This document shows, in pieces, positions 1-11,282 of a stretch of 59,676 nucleotides of DNA. Numbering within the stretch: the stretch's first letter is position 1; every line of letters begins with the position of its first letter. Below the pieces are notes generated by a model. The model did no database searches. It had not been told where the DNA came from and worked only from the letters and a program-made list of their open reading frames with translations. Location of the stretch: assembly GCA_003427395.1 (NCBI GenBank), contig BFEA01000005.1, forward strand, positions 3,509,465 through 3,569,140, read 5' to 3'. The position numbers were made by a program, and so were the translations under genes. This DNA comes from Chara braunii. Its lineage: Eukaryota > Streptophyta > Charophyceae > Charales > Characeae.

Positions 1-595
1 ATCTGACATGCCAGTCTGCATGAGTCTCCGCTGACTTAAGGGATTTGATTACTTTCGTCTCGTATTCTTTCTTCAACCGATATGAGAAACAAAGTTTCTG
101 CGCCTGCAACGAATCTGGCTTAAGTCCGGACTGTGGATCATACACAGTTGAGGATCGCCTCTCGCTGATAACTGTAGTAACCTCTGTATGGTTTCGCTCT
201 GCCCCCGTCAGAACTTGCGGAGCACTATGTACACCTGGTACGCGCCCTATCATTCCCCAGTCCGAATGAGTCCGACCCCCTTCACGCCAGGCGCGTGAAC
301 CCTCTTTGTGGAAATGGGTTGTGGCGTGGATGCCCCATTCACGCCTCTGGCCATCTGAACCATGGCGAGCAAACCAGAGTGGGCGGGGTACGCCAGGCAC
401 GTTTTCCAATGCGCCTCCTCCGAAAATCCTCCCCGTTCCACTGACTCGTCCTTCTCTTATACTCGGTAGAGCAGCGAACAACACAGGGCGCCTGACCCAT
501 AGTTGGACCCCCAAAGTCCCTGCCTGATCGAATTTCACGCTGTAGTCCCCAACTTCGAGTACCAGGCCCAAGATCTCAGGATAAGGGTCACAGTC
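1..595. other. Non-coding flank, nothing recognised
   Basis: I see no supported gene, RNA or mobile-element boundary here. The short open frames lack recognisable motifs and overlap each other on both strands. Confidence 0.5.
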
Positions 596-1065
596 GAGTA
601 CCAACAGCTCAAGTGTACCAAACCAGTTTCTCTGCTAAGATGGCAGTACCACGTCGCGGTAAGCGGCCCCAATGTCGAGGTAGTAACGATAGAAAAAAAT
701 AATAGCGTCGACCTGCCGCGAGTTCCGTCTGTGCCGAGCCAGCAGTCGTACCCTGCCAATGCCAAATACCGTACCGACCAGTGTACCGTACCAGTGTCAT
801 CTTGGCACCATGCAAGTGCCGAACAAGTAGTCGTGGCAATCCGAACCAGTAACTACATGTCGCCGCTCTAATTGTCGCACCCGTAATCTCAATCATTGAA
901 CCGTAGTAGCCTGTACCAAAGTTGTCCCAGTAACCGCACCATACCTGTTCCGAACCAGTGTGTCGCGATCGTTCCAAACCAGTGTCCACACCAAAATAAT
1001 ACAGTCATGCGGCCCGTCCCAAAGTAGAACCAGTAACAGCAGGAACCCGACCATGTCGCTGTAAT
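596..1065. repeat. Degenerate ACCAGT-type short repeat tract
   Basis: The motif ACCAGT or a close variant (AACCAGT, GACCAGT, CCCAGT) recurs at least eight times, mostly embedded in GTACC/GAACC contexts. Spacing is irregular. This looks like a decayed minisatellite. The overlapping open frames on the minus strand, rich in W, G and T, are products of the repeat rather than genes. Confidence 0.5.
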
Positions 1066-1101
1066 CCAAAAACCCGGTCCCACTCACTCAACAACATGAG
1101 A

Positions 1102-1463
1102 AGCGGTTAATGGAAGGCCAAATTTCGAGGAATTTTTGCGAAATTATCACCGAAACTGCCATATTTCCCTGAATTTTTACTTTTTTCTTGGCTTTTATTT
1201 TTGCTTGATATAATGGAAGGCAAAAAATTCGGGGTTTTTCGCCGTGTCGCTACAAGCAATGTTGTCAAAACTTTTACGAACAAACCATGTAGGGTCATAA
1301 TACAAACAACAAAAAAACTAACAGGAAAAAAAAAACAAACAAAACAAACTCAAGAGCACTAGAAAACTTATGACGCTGCATGGTTTGTTCTCAAAAGTAT
1401 CGACAATATTGCTTGTAGCGACACGACGAAAACCCCCGAATGTTTTGCCTTCCATTAACCGCT
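1102..1463. mobile_element. Foldback MITE with long inverted repeats
   Basis: A 17-base terminal inverted repeat, AGCGGTTAATGGAAGGC, lies at 1102-1118 and, reverse-complemented, at 1447-1463. Inside it, 1218-1299 pairs imperfectly with 1369-1450, so most of the element can fold into one hairpin. AACAACATGAG just left (1090-1100) and AACAACATCAG just right (1468-1478) may be a diverged target duplication of 9-11 bp, which would suit a Mutator-type element. It has no coding capacity. Confidence 0.7.
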
Positions 1464-1880
1464 AGTGAACAACATCAGGGTCATAGCGAGGGTCGTAATC
1501 AGATTAATCAGGCAAAATCAAGCGCGGGTTTATAATTATTGGGGACTCGTACGAATCAAAGGACCCAAGGTAAATAAATAATTCCCTGCACAAATCCATC
1601 AATAATAAATTCCGATAAACATTAATCAAATAATATCTATATATATATATATTTATGTTTTTTGCTTTTTTTTAATTTTATTATGAAAATTAATGAAAAT
1701 CAAGGGTTCATTTCCTTGTCAATTAGTCAGCGTAAAGGCGTCACCCCAAGGCTTCGTACTATATCCTCTTCCCTCGGCTGGTCGCCTCGGAAACAGCCTC
1801 GAGACAGACAAAAATAGGGAATGTCAGACGCGGTATAGGCTGCTGTTCATTTCATTAATTTCCACGGTTAGTTTGCGTGG
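1464..1880. other. AT-rich non-coding flank of the giant element
   Basis: AT-rich sequence with a short TA microsatellite near 1638-1652. No gene is seen. It lies immediately left of the 5' terminal repeat of the giant retrotransposon. Confidence 0.5.
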
Positions 1881-3581
1881 TGTCGGAGGGCGCGGTGTCC
1901 CGACCCTCTTCTGCGTACCAGGTCCCTGCCTGATATCGGCTCCTTGTCCTAGTGTCGTGGCCTATGGGGGGGGCCTATGGTCCAGAACTAGGTTCCCTGG
2001 TACCCGGGCTGTACCATGACGTGGACCGGCCCTGTTTTGCGCTTACCTCAGCAAAAAGGTGCGCCACAGGGCTTTCCATTGGTCCACGCAGGCTCGGCGC
2101 CGTGCTGTACAACAGAGCACAACCGGCCTGTGACCGTGGTAGCCGTTGGGTTCGCCCTGGGACGCGGAGGTGAGAAGACTGGCTCAGTCTTTTCAACTGC
2201 GCGCCAAGCGCCCTTGTACCGAGTTATGGGTTAGGTGCACGAAGAGAGGTCGCTGTCAAAGAAAAGAAAAGCTAAAGCTAGGCGGCCGAGCCGCACTCAG
2301 ATCGTGGCCTTGTTTTAATGTGCGGTAATCCAATGATATCGGGTCACTGTACCGTCGAGTTTTTTTTTTTTTTTTACTTTTATTATTTTAACCATTATTA
2401 TTAATTTTTCGATTTATAGTCATTACTATATAGCTTGTACTAATTTTCGAGGCCAATGGCTGAATTCTGGACCGCGGCTGCTGTCTGATAAGCTTGGTCG
2501 CTCAGACTTGAAGTGACTGTCAAGCCCTGATGGTTGTGATCCGGGCCAGGTGCAGGAGTGTGATAGTAGTGATTCATGAGGCCGCCTCAACAGCGCGCCA
2601 GACTCATGTAGCCGCGATGTAGAGCGGGTGCAGTGTTGAAGGTCATTGTCTGAAGGCAAAAGGAAAGGAAAAGGAAAAGGTTGAGCGTTAGGCTTTGAAT
2701 TTGCGCTTAAGTTTAAATCGCTGTCCTGGCGCGTCGGTATCCGGGAAAACTTCAAGCGCCATCCGTTTCTTTCTGTTTTTTTTATCATTATTAATGGTAT
2801 TATTATTATTATTATTACCATACCGGTTTTCAGACGCGGCTTTCCTTTTCATCTTATGTCATATCGCGGGGAGGCCAATGGTTCGAGTTTTGAATTGTGG
2901 TCCAAGTTGGCCGGCCCCACTTATTTCGTCTGAGAATGAGCACCGATTGAGTGCCGCACGGTGAGGCCCCAAAAGAGGGGGCGACCTGCGGCCGCATCGG
3001 CAGGAGGCTCATCACCCCCTATAGGGGGTCATGAACCCCCTCCTTACCATCGGACACGGGCACCCAGTGGGAGTAGTCAGATGACACATTTTGAAGAGGA
3101 ATGGAGATCCGTCGGTATCTCGTTATGGGACCGTCGTGTCAGGACTGTGGGTCACTTTCAGGCCATAGAAGCCTTTCAGTGGTCGGTAGCAGAAGTCGAC
3201 GCTGTGACCGTTGAGTCCTGAGTCAAGGGCACCTCTTAAATTGTTTAGTTTCAATCTATTTTATTATTCTGGATCCTTTAAAATTTCTAAATCCAAAAAG
3301 GGGGTAAAAAGGACTAATTCGAGTCCGTTAGTTAGAACGCTGGGATTGCAATAGAGAGAGATCCTATAAGAAGAAGGAGCTGCCATTTACTGCGAGACAC
3401 AGATGGTCTCGCTGTGCTATCGCAAGGAGGGGAGGACAAAGAGGCAAAGTGTGCATGTAATCTGTCTGTGTGCCTCTGCTTGTGCACCCTGTAGTGGGTA
3501 CTGGTCATTCGGGTCAGTAGGCGGAGCTGGCGAGATGTCTGTTGCGCTGAGCCTAGCTATGGCGTTGCACGGGTATAGGCG

Positions 3582-3996
3582 CGGATACTCGTACCATCAG
3601 GCCCGGTGGAAACCCATATCGGGGGAAGGGCCCTGAAACACATTAATGCTCAATTACGACGGTGGTGATGAAGTGAGACTAAAAATCAATGTGGAGGGTG
3701 CTAAGGAGGTAGAGATGCGGACTGACGCAAAGCTGCAGGACGCGATCACGGAGGCAAAGNATCGTGCGGAGAGGCGCTGCAGGAGGGACNGAGTGACGAC
3801 AAAAATGCAGGTAACTGTCTCGTATCATNAGACNGAGACCTCGATGGACANANCAGACCTGGAACAAGCCCATCTGGACCGGGACTNAGGTGGGGAGAGC
3901 GAGATGAGTGAGGCAGGGGATCGAGAGACGGACCTTCAGTCCTGGAACAGACCAGGCCAGGTCCGCAAGAAACACCCGCTGGCAGGCCCTGTGGAA
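3582..3996. other. Block identical to 3' LTR copy, with matching Ns
   Basis: Seven Ns at 3760, 3790, 3829, 3834, 3851, 3853 and 3887 recur at exactly +19439 in the other LTR. All 415 bases match the other copy, while neighbouring sequence differs by several percent. The open frame through here (3646-4023) therefore has unknown residues and cannot be trusted. I read this as one consensus placed in both LTRs by the assembler. Confidence 0.8.
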
Positions 3997-4730
3997 GGCG
4001 GGCCCGAAGCCAGCTCGTGGTAGAATCCCAGAGGGTGAGGGAAAGGAAAATGCGTGTGAGTCATCGATGCGCGGGGCGGACTACACGTGGCAGCCCGGGG
4101 GAGCGAGAAGAGGTCAACATGAGTGAGAGATAAGGCGGCGGTTAACGGAAGACAGCGGGAGTGCATGAGCATGGGGCGTGAGCCTACTGCGTTCGTCAGA
4201 GAAGTGTGAAACAGGTGGGCTCGTAGAGAGCGGGACAGGACGAGGTTGTGAGTTATTTACTCAGTCTGCGCGTGGTACATTCTGGCAGGAAGGGGCAGAA
4301 GCACCGACGTGGCATGGTCCAGAGGGATAGAGAGAGAAAGAGAGTCAACTCGAGAGACTGGGTAGCAGAGAGAGCAGGTGAAACGGCGAGGGGCCATATA
4401 TTGGATGACGATCGACGCGAGAGAGGATAACTGATGCGGGCACGACTTCTTGGTGGACGACAACTGTTCAGGGTGAACTCGCGTCGTGTGCCTGTAAAGA
4501 GGCACAACGGATAGGCTTGTTTGGTGAGCTTGGACTACAAGCGTTGCCCTCGATGGCGTCATCCTTGACGGAGGGGCAAGAGTCACGATTGAGAGAGGGG
4601 TGCTGTGACGAGCGTGCATGTTGAAGGAGGTTGACGTCAACTCATCCATACAATCCAAATCACTAATTTTGACATACCTCACATACCTGCTTTCTCGTCT
4701 CTAGGGTATGCGTAACCGAGAAGAGGTGCG

Positions 4731-4737
4731 TATATAA
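4731..4737 (+). promoter_or_regulatory. Possible TATA box in LTR
   Basis: TATATAA lies in a region otherwise not AT-rich. The 3' LTR has TGTATAA at the equivalent place. It is a candidate LTR promoter element only; no transcription start is visible. Confidence 0.2.
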
Positions 4738-6551
4738 TGCGTTGTGCTATGGAGGGTAGTTGGACTCTATGCGCATGTATGCACACGTGTATGTGATTCA
4801 GCTAAAGCGAGGCGAGTGAAAAGTCTTTCTGTTGACGTCTTCACACCAGTTCGTGCCAGAGTGGGACGCACAATGCTGAGTAGGTGAAGCAGTGTGGGAG
4901 AAGCAAAATGAGCTCCCTGAGTACCGGGTGCTCGCTTGATTAGCAAAAATCTCAGTCATGCCCTCCCTTTTCTTTTTTTGGTTCATACTATTGGTCACTG
5001 TCACGAAGTGACAAAGGGACAATCGAACCAAAGGGAGAGACGGTGGCTGGCCGGAGATATGTGCGCATACAGTGGACTCTAAAGTGAGTGGTGAAACTCG
5101 CACTATAAACTTGTGGAAACCACTTCGAAGCTCTTGCTAAGTTTTCCGTGTTCTTTTGTTGAGGGTTGTTTGTGTGGGAACTCGAGCGAGGGAGCCCACA
5201 TTGATAGCATGAGCGATCACATCCGATTCTGTGGTGGGCCGTATAGTTTCGGACGCACTATTGGCCACCAAGGCGGGCAGAAAGTTATCTGAAGCTCGAG
5301 TTGTTAGCAGATGAGAAACTAATCTTTTTTTTTCACAAGACGTGTTGTGTACTGAGACGACCTAGACGTGTTGATGGCTGGTAAGTCAATTGAGAGGTCG
5401 AACGAGCTTTGGGCACTTTTCGCTGAGGTAAGATGGTTTGACTTCAAGCAAAAGCATGACTAAGTTGATTCTCTTACGAATGCATATGATATGACCTTAG
5501 TGTGACCTAAGGCCGTGTGAGAGAAGATAACGCGTGTCGAAAGAGATGACACCACTAGAGCATGAAGAGTGTAATGCCTTACTAGATTATTATTATTACT
5601 GGGCTTAACGGCGGAACATGAAGAGTGTCCTTGCTAACTTTAGCTTGTCTCTCTGGCTGGTATGACGCCAGCGATAGGACGTGTACAGCCATATGCGTGT
5701 GTGATCCAATGAGCCTAGATACTCGTGCGAACTCAGGATTTGTGCAACTATCTGTGCGACTGCGTGAGCGTAAGATCATAGTAGCCTATGAACGTTAAAG
5801 TTGGCTGATGTTAAACGCGTGTTTGGGACTTGATTCCTCGCGTATACTGAGCCTAAGTGATGAGCTATGGAGGAAGAAAAAGACAGTTAAAGAGGGTTGC
5901 TTATTTGATTGCAAAGTTTTTGCTAGATGGAGACTAGTATTAGCAGCCCTGGCTATAGCAGAAGGAGAAAGTTCGATGGTTGTTCCTTGATCAGCGTTGG
6001 TTATGCCCTTACTGCCAAAATCTGACAGGTTTGAGTCCCTTTTTCGGAGGGAGGTGGTTCCCTGCATCAGTTTGATCGCTTTGACTGTGGAAAATAGATC
6101 GGTGTGTATGTGATCATATTCATGCAAAAGGAAAAACGAGATGAGAGGAAGAGAGAGAGAGATCCTTAGTTTCAGATCCCAGGCGGCATGCATAACCTGT
6201 ACTTTTTTTTGGGGGGGGGGATTGTTTGAAGAGACATGAGACTGTTCTCATAAACGTGCAAAGCGGGTGAGCCAACCTCTATGGCTTCTAAATTTTGGTC
6301 AGGACTACAAGAACTACTGTTGTTCATCTGAGTGCCTAGTTTAGAGAAACTAATGACTCAGTGAGAAAGTTCTAACTAAGGATTTATCTAAACGTGTCTG
6401 CAGTGCAGCAGATTGCACTAGCTAATCATGTTGGGTGTATAGCTCAAGGACAGGTTATCTCGCACGTCGATAGTCTAAACTAGATAGACCATTGGCCTTG
6501 CAGAACGTTTATGGTTAAGGCAGTCAGGTATGTGGCAATGGACTGCCGTTA

Positions 6552-6962
6552 GTGACCTCGAAGTCTAGCTGGTCGCAGAATGTTTGTTTGATACTGAAAA
6601 TCGACATCCTATCCCTGGTGGAAAAACACTACATCAAAATTCGCCAGTACGTTTTCTCAAGCCGTTTACTTAGAGTAGCGGTTAAGGAATCTCTGCAAAA
6701 TAGAGGAGACATGGGGAGTGAAAAAACTCTATTGGTGTCCTACATATCTTGTCAAGATAGAGTGAAGAATTTGGGGGAAGAAACACTAGAAAGCTTTCAG
6801 TGCCACATAAGGTTAATGAGAGAACATGCACTGAAAGTAGTGAAAACACAGAAAACCATTGAATATGTCATATATTTTTATGGGCCTAACGGAGAGTTGG
6901 ACAGTACCTACTCGCACCTAGAAACGACTGAACAGGCCAGGACAGAGATTGAAAGGGCGTGA
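6552..6962 (+). CDS. Y-family small ORF inside 5' LTR (unknown function)
   Basis: An open frame of 136 codons from a GTG; the conserved part begins near VKESLQNRGDMG. The function is not recognised. The C-terminal 60 residues follow a pattern of MR..AL..V, then I.Y, then AR..I, shared with three ORFs in the leader of the same element (11980, 12205, 12439), so it is a diverged member of that family. The 3' LTR has the matching ORF at 26137-26421, with an identical tail ending in QARTEIERA, but in-frame breaks remove its N-terminal part. Conservation of the last 90 residues in both LTRs suggests it was open when the element inserted. It may be a captured leader module rather than an expressed protein. 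Confidence 0.45.
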   Translation: MTSKSSWSQNVCLILKIDILSLVEKHYIKIRQYVFSSRLLRVAVKESLQNRGDMGSEKTLLVSYISCQDRVKNLGEETLESFQCHIRLMREHALKVVKTQKTIEYVIYFYGPNGELDSTYSHLETTEQARTEIERA

Positions 6963-7938
6963 CTGTGCTCAAACTCCTTTCCCCCTCTTCAACGGCATGC
7001 CCGGGCAGTAACCACTCAGTCCCCACACCACGGTACTCTGTACCGTGATACCAAGTGATCAGTGCTTAGTATGGCGTGTCAAGTACACGTCACGGGGCTG
7101 TCCAGCTGAGTAAACGAGCCCTAAGTACGCTGCCGAGCAATCTTGTGTTCAGTGATTCCCTCAAAACAAAAACAACACCCCCCCTGGAGAATGCATCAGT
7201 AAAGGTCTATCACCTTTTTAGTCGTCTATCCATCGGTATCCGAGTTCTGTAAAAATCAGACAGTGCTCTTAGCGGGAGACACTGACGGTTGGCTCTAAAA
7301 TCTACGCTTGTACATGATCATGACTCAACTAATTGAATTATACAGAGACATCAGTTAGAGCCAATCAGCATTCAGCCTGCACTTGGCCAGGTTTTCTTTC
7401 GATGTGCGATCACTTGGGTCATTAGAAAGTCTCAGTTAAGGACGAGCAACTTCCAGACAACCTTTCATTTGTATTTGGTCATATTCATTCGACAATCAGT
7501 CAACTTTCAGCTATTACTCAGCCATCAAAAACTCAGCAGTACTCGGGTTCAGTCAGCAAAATTTCAGCAAACATTTAGTTCTCATTTCAGCAATTAATCA
7601 GTTCGCTGATCAGAAGTCAAACAACAAACAATAGTATTCAAACGACAATCAAGCAGCGGTCAGACAAGCGTTGAAATCAAGGCTGGGCCGGCAACCGGCC
7701 AGATCACCTGCCCCCGTCCAACCGGCGCCGGACCGGTCCAGGGGGGGTGAACCGGCAAAACCGGATGCCCCAAAAAAATGCCCCGAATTTTTTTCTTTTT
7801 TCTTTTGATTGAGGCATCCAACTGCGCTCGTTGAGATCTGTCGAAATCCGCATTAAAACTTGAAAGTCAGGAATTTCTTGGGGGGGGCTGGGGGTTTATG
7901 GTGCAGGGTGCATTTCATGGGTGTACAGGCCTGTAAGA

Positions 7939-8006
<68 letters not shown>

Positions 8007-8225
8007 GATCCAAGAACCCAACCAAAGATGAAGAAGAAGTACAAGAAGAAGAAGAAGACGAGGAGGAGGAGGAGGACAGCGCTGCAGAAGGGGGTGTAGA
8101 TAACTCTCTCTCTCTCTCTCTCCTCCGCTCCAAGAACCCAACGAAAGATGAAGAAGAGGAGGAGGAGGAGGAGGAGGAGGACACAACGCTGTTGAAGGGG
8201 GTGTGGAGAACTCTCTCTCTCTCTC

Positions 8226-8283
<58 letters not shown>

Positions 8284-8530
8284 AAACCCAGCGAAATATG
8301 ACAACGAAGAAGAAGAATGATGGCAGGAGGAAAAGAAGAAACAAGAAGACCAAGAACAAGAAACAAGAAGAAGAACCAAGGAGAACAGGAAGAACAAGAA
8401 AAAAGAAAGAAGAAGAAGGAGCCAAAGAAGAAGACGAAGAAGAAGAAGACGAAGAAAAAAAGAAGATGAAGAAAAAAAGAAGATGAAGAAAAGAAGAAGA
8501 CGAAGAAAAGAAGAAGAAGAACCAAAAAGA
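7939..8530. repeat. Compound CT / GAA microsatellite with about three minisatellite units
   Basis: Runs of (CT)n at 7939-8004, 8106-8121 and 8211-8281 are each followed by a similar segment CCAA(G/A)AACCCA(A/G)C(C/G)AAA and then GAA/GAG triplets. So a unit of roughly 100-150 bp is repeated about three times, followed by a 200-bp GAA/AAG-rich tail. Purine and pyrimidine runs are strand-biased and would favour triplex or slipped structures. Confidence 0.8.
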
Positions 8531-8858
8531 AAAAAGAAAACCTAAACTTAAGGGTATGGGTATGGCGGTGATGGGGGGTGCGCGGCATGGCTATGTCAGT
8601 GGCGAAGCTGAGGGCGGGCGCATGTTGGGGCAACGACGGGCTGGCGGGGCTAGAGCTTGAAGTCGACGTCCGCTCGAATGAGCGCGACGTCGACCTCGTC
8701 GGCACGTAGCCCATGCAGGCGGGGTCGCGGCGGGTGTGAGCACATGGGCTCGTTTCGAATGGCTACAGGCTGCGTTTCGAATTCGTAACGCAGCCGATTT
8801 CGACCGCCGATCTGCAGATCAGCGACCAAAATCGGCCGCGTTTTCGAATTTGAAAATC

Positions 8859-8980
8859 GGGGCCTGTAGGACCCCGCATTTTGACAAAAGCGCGCGGTGG
8901 ATCTCCACCGCTGATCTCTGAAGATCAGCGGTGGAGATCCATCGCGCGCTTTTGTCGGAATGCGGGGTCCTACAGGCCCC
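8859..8980. repeat. Near-perfect palindrome, 59-base arms
   Basis: The left arm 8859-8917 and right arm 8922-8980 are near-perfect reverse complements around a four-base loop CTGA. Smaller hairpins sit just upstream, GTCGACGTC..CGACGTCGAC near 8660-8695 and CTGCGTTTCGAATTCGTAACGCAG near 8769-8792. All lie inside the nested hAT-like element, so they may be its subterminal structure. Confidence 0.8.
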
Positions 8981-9393
8981 AATTTTTTTTTTGGGCGGTG
9001 GCGGCGGCCTCCCCGAGGCTGGGAGGGCACGGGGACACCTAAAAATCCTCGGAACCCCCCTCCCAGCGCAATGCGCTGGTTCGAACCGGGGGCCTGCCGG
9101 TCCAGTGGACTAGCCGGTCCGACCAGGCGGCTCCCGGTCCAAGGAGGCCCCCCCGGTCCATCCGGTGGACCAGCACCGGTTCAAATGACATCCAATCAGC
9201 TCTCAAACAACGTCTAACTAGCATCTAAGCAACATCTAACTAGCAGTCAAACAACACTCAAGCACCGGTCAAGGATCTGTTAATTGGTGACAATTGTTGC
9301 CTGATTCAGTGAGCAAACAATTGGCTTGATCCGTAAAGGACTTATCAATAAGAGATTCAGCCTCTTTCAGCTATCAAGCAGCTGGCCAAGCAC

Positions 9394-10047
9394 ATGATAG
9401 AGATCAACCCCATCACGATTGACCAACTAGTCCTCGACAGCCTCAACCGGGTAGCCTCGAGAGAGTGCTTCCCCTACAAATATGTCTGAATCGATGGTTT
9501 CAAGCGTGAAGATCTGTCAATCTTCATTGCTCTCACAGAATTTGCAGAAGGTACAGTCAAAGATCTGCGGATCTATCTAAAGAAAGGGAATAAGGTTCAT
9601 CCACATTTTGATGCAGTGTGGGCTGCAGCGGCCGGGTATGTGCAGTGGAAAGTTGAGAGGCTTCAGGCGAACACAAAGTTAGTTTATAGCTTCGGGCCTA
9701 AGCTTTTCACTGACTATCCCAAACCTCCGGTCCCCTACTATCTTAGTGATGACTCTTATTGGGGTGGACTGGTGGACCTAACCAAGAGATACGTATCGCC
9801 AGCAGAGATCGATTACGAGGCAATGACTGAGCCTTCTAAGTTTCCACATCTCAGGAGGGGAGTTTTCTCTCAGCCCTATCTCCCTACACTATGGGAGGAA
9901 TTTTGTGCCATGCTTGACTTCCGTATTATGGGACTTGGCTGGAAGTGTTTGGAACTAGTGGGCTTCAGGTGGCTTTACATTCATAAGTCACAACCTCATA
10001 GAGTACGGAAACATGGCAAGAGGCCCAGACGACAGGCAACAAAGTGA
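9394..10047 (+). pseudogene. X-family ORF inside 5' LTR, one in-frame TGA
   Basis: From ATG 9394 the frame runs 218 codons with a single TGA at 9487-9489. The 3' LTR has the same frame (27344-27976) with the same TGA. The N-terminal part has a pattern of L..L....CFPYKY, then ALTEFAEGTVKDLRIYLKKG, shared with two ORFs in the leader at 10863 and 11283. In that alignment the TGA falls opposite a Trp. The C-terminal half (YWGGLVDL, FSQPYLPTLWEEFCAML) has no relative I recognise. Function is unknown. The C-termini of the two LTR copies diverge because of a 2-base difference near 9945. Confidence 0.5.
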
Positions 10048-10541
10048 CAGATGAAGAGTGAAGTCCTGAGGGTTGAGTGAAGACTCTTGATTGGTACTGG
10101 CCATGCTTTTTTCCATGTGTACTCCCTGAGACTATTACGAGTTCTCATTCTTCCCTCGTTCATTTGCTCTTGTCATTGCTCGAATCAGTCGGTCTTGCTT
10201 CTTGCGTTGTTCTTGCCTGATGATTGTTATCGTGAATGATTCTGTCACAGTTCTAAAAATCAGATTGACATAATTTATGCATGCATGGCACCCCATAATT
10301 TTATGATTATTATTTGCGTAATTATCTGCTGTTCCGAATCAAAATAAAAGATTCCCAAGACCGGGGATCGGCGAAGAGCGTAATTGAAGGGTCTCGCTCG
10401 AAGCCGGACGCACACAACAGGAAGGGATTTGCATTTATTTAATTCATTTTATTTATTGCAACCTCATACAAAATCCTGCGTGACAGCCTGTTGGCTTTCC
10501 GGTCGCCCGAAGTGGCTCGGCTGGAAAAAGTGCGACAAAAA

Positions 10542-10560
10542 TGGCACCGTTGCCGGGGAC
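10542..10560 (+). other. Primer-binding site, tRNA-Asp type
   Basis: TGGCACCGTTGCCGGGGAC lies four bases after the LTR end. Plant tRNA-Asp ends CCCCGGCAACGGCGCCA, whose complement is TGGCGCCGTTGCCGGGG, so there is one mismatch in the first 17 bases (A for G). Athila-group Ty3 elements use this primer. It fixes the direction of the element as plus. Confidence 0.85.
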
Positions 10561-10862
10561 ATGAAAAGATTTTCGTGTCTGGAACGAGCCTGGGTCATCA
10601 TCATCTTTGAGCTTTGATTAGGGCGTGAGAACTGCTGACAATATTATGAGCTTTATATTAAATTTATTATTTTCATTGAGTCTCGATTCTCTTGAGAATC
10701 ACAGCTGCTAACTGTGTCTTGTTTCTTCCTTGTGTGAGGTACCACACTGGACCGGAGAAGGAGATTAAGATTATTGACAGAAAATCAGACTTGAATTCAG
10801 GTATGCCTCATGAACCTATGATGCCCTTTGAATATTGAGAAGAGAAAAGAAGCATCAAGAGC

Positions 10863-11132
10863 TTGGAGATTTCATCAAGAATGTTAACTTCAGATGCATT
10901 GAGAGAACTCGTGAAAGTGACTACCAAAGGAATATTCCCCTATCAGTACGAGCATTGTTGGGTCTACCATTCTGGCAATTCGACCATCAACATAGTGCTG
11001 ACTTGCTTCTTAGAGGGAGATATTTATGATATCCGTCCCTATGTCAAGAAGGGAGACTGCGACGATGGTGAGATATTCAACTGGATAGGGAAATTGCAAT
11101 CCAGTCTCTTCATGATGAGAAGGCAGATCTAA
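10863..11132 (+). CDS. Leader ORF X1 (unknown family)
   Basis: 89 codons from a TTG; the first ATG gives MLTSD a few residues in. The pattern FPYQY, then W, then VLTCFLEGDIYDIRPYVKKG aligns with the X-family ORFs in the LTRs and with X2 (11283). It lies about 300 bp after the primer-binding site, upstream of gag. Function is unknown. It is short compared with the LTR version, whose C-terminal extension is missing here. Confidence 0.45.
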   Translation: MEISSRMLTSDALRELVKVTTKGIFPYQYEHCWVYHSGNSTINIVLTCFLEGDIYDIRPYVKKGDCDDGEIFNWIGKLQSSLFMMRRQI

Positions 11133-11282
11133 TTAAGCAGAAGAAGAAAGTGGAATGGGGTTTAATGCAAGTGACATATGAGACTATTCCGATCTCTCCT
11201 ATACCTAACAGTTATTGTGATCGGACTAACTGGCTGCCGATAATTAACATGGTATTGACAAGGGAGAAAATAAACAGTCGGC

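Larger units (their letters stand above)
7678..9178. mobile_element. Nested non-autonomous hAT-like transposon in 5' LTR
   Basis: Absent from the 3' LTR, where the empty site reads GTTCAAAT. It is flanked by GTTGAAAT (7670-7677) and GTTCAAAT (9179-9186), an 8-bp target duplication with one change. The ends are imperfect inverted repeats sharing GCTGG.CC, and the left end CAAGG fits the hAT YARNG consensus. The first and last 100 bp are rich in CCGG. The interior holds CT and GAA repeats and a long palindrome, with no transposase. The long open frames read through the microsatellite on both strands are low-complexity artefacts. Confidence 0.7.
1881..10537 (+). repeat. 5' LTR of giant element (with 1.5-kb nested insertion)
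   Basis: Starts TGTC at 1881 where similarity to 21317 begins, and ends CA at 10537 where it stops. Without the nested insertion at 7678-9178 and its 8-bp duplication it is about 7.15 kb, the same as the 3' copy (7168 bp). That is very long for an LTR; plant Ty3 LTRs are usually well under 6 kb. It carries two open frames (6552-6962 and 9394-10047) related to ORFs in the element's leader. An AATAAAA hexamer-like site at 10343 is a possible polyadenylation signal. The exact start may be a few bases earlier (TG at 1874). Confidence 0.78.

Noticed and set aside
1-1101. Telomere or centromere satellite
   Set aside because: The ACCAGT words are irregular and no TTTAGGG-type array is present.
3646-4023. 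Open frame of 125 codons in both LTRs, conserved perfectly
   Set aside because: The perfect conservation comes from an assembly artefact with shared Ns; the frame cannot be evaluated.
7896-8714. Long minus-strand open frame of 272 codons and similar frames across the CT/GAA tract
   Set aside because: Composition is only Ser/Phe/Leu or Arg/Glu from microsatellite translation; the tract lies inside a non-autonomous transposon and is absent from the other LTR.
10542-10560. tRNA-Asp gene fragment
   Set aside because: Only the 3' acceptor complement is present, directly after an LTR end; it is a primer-binding site.
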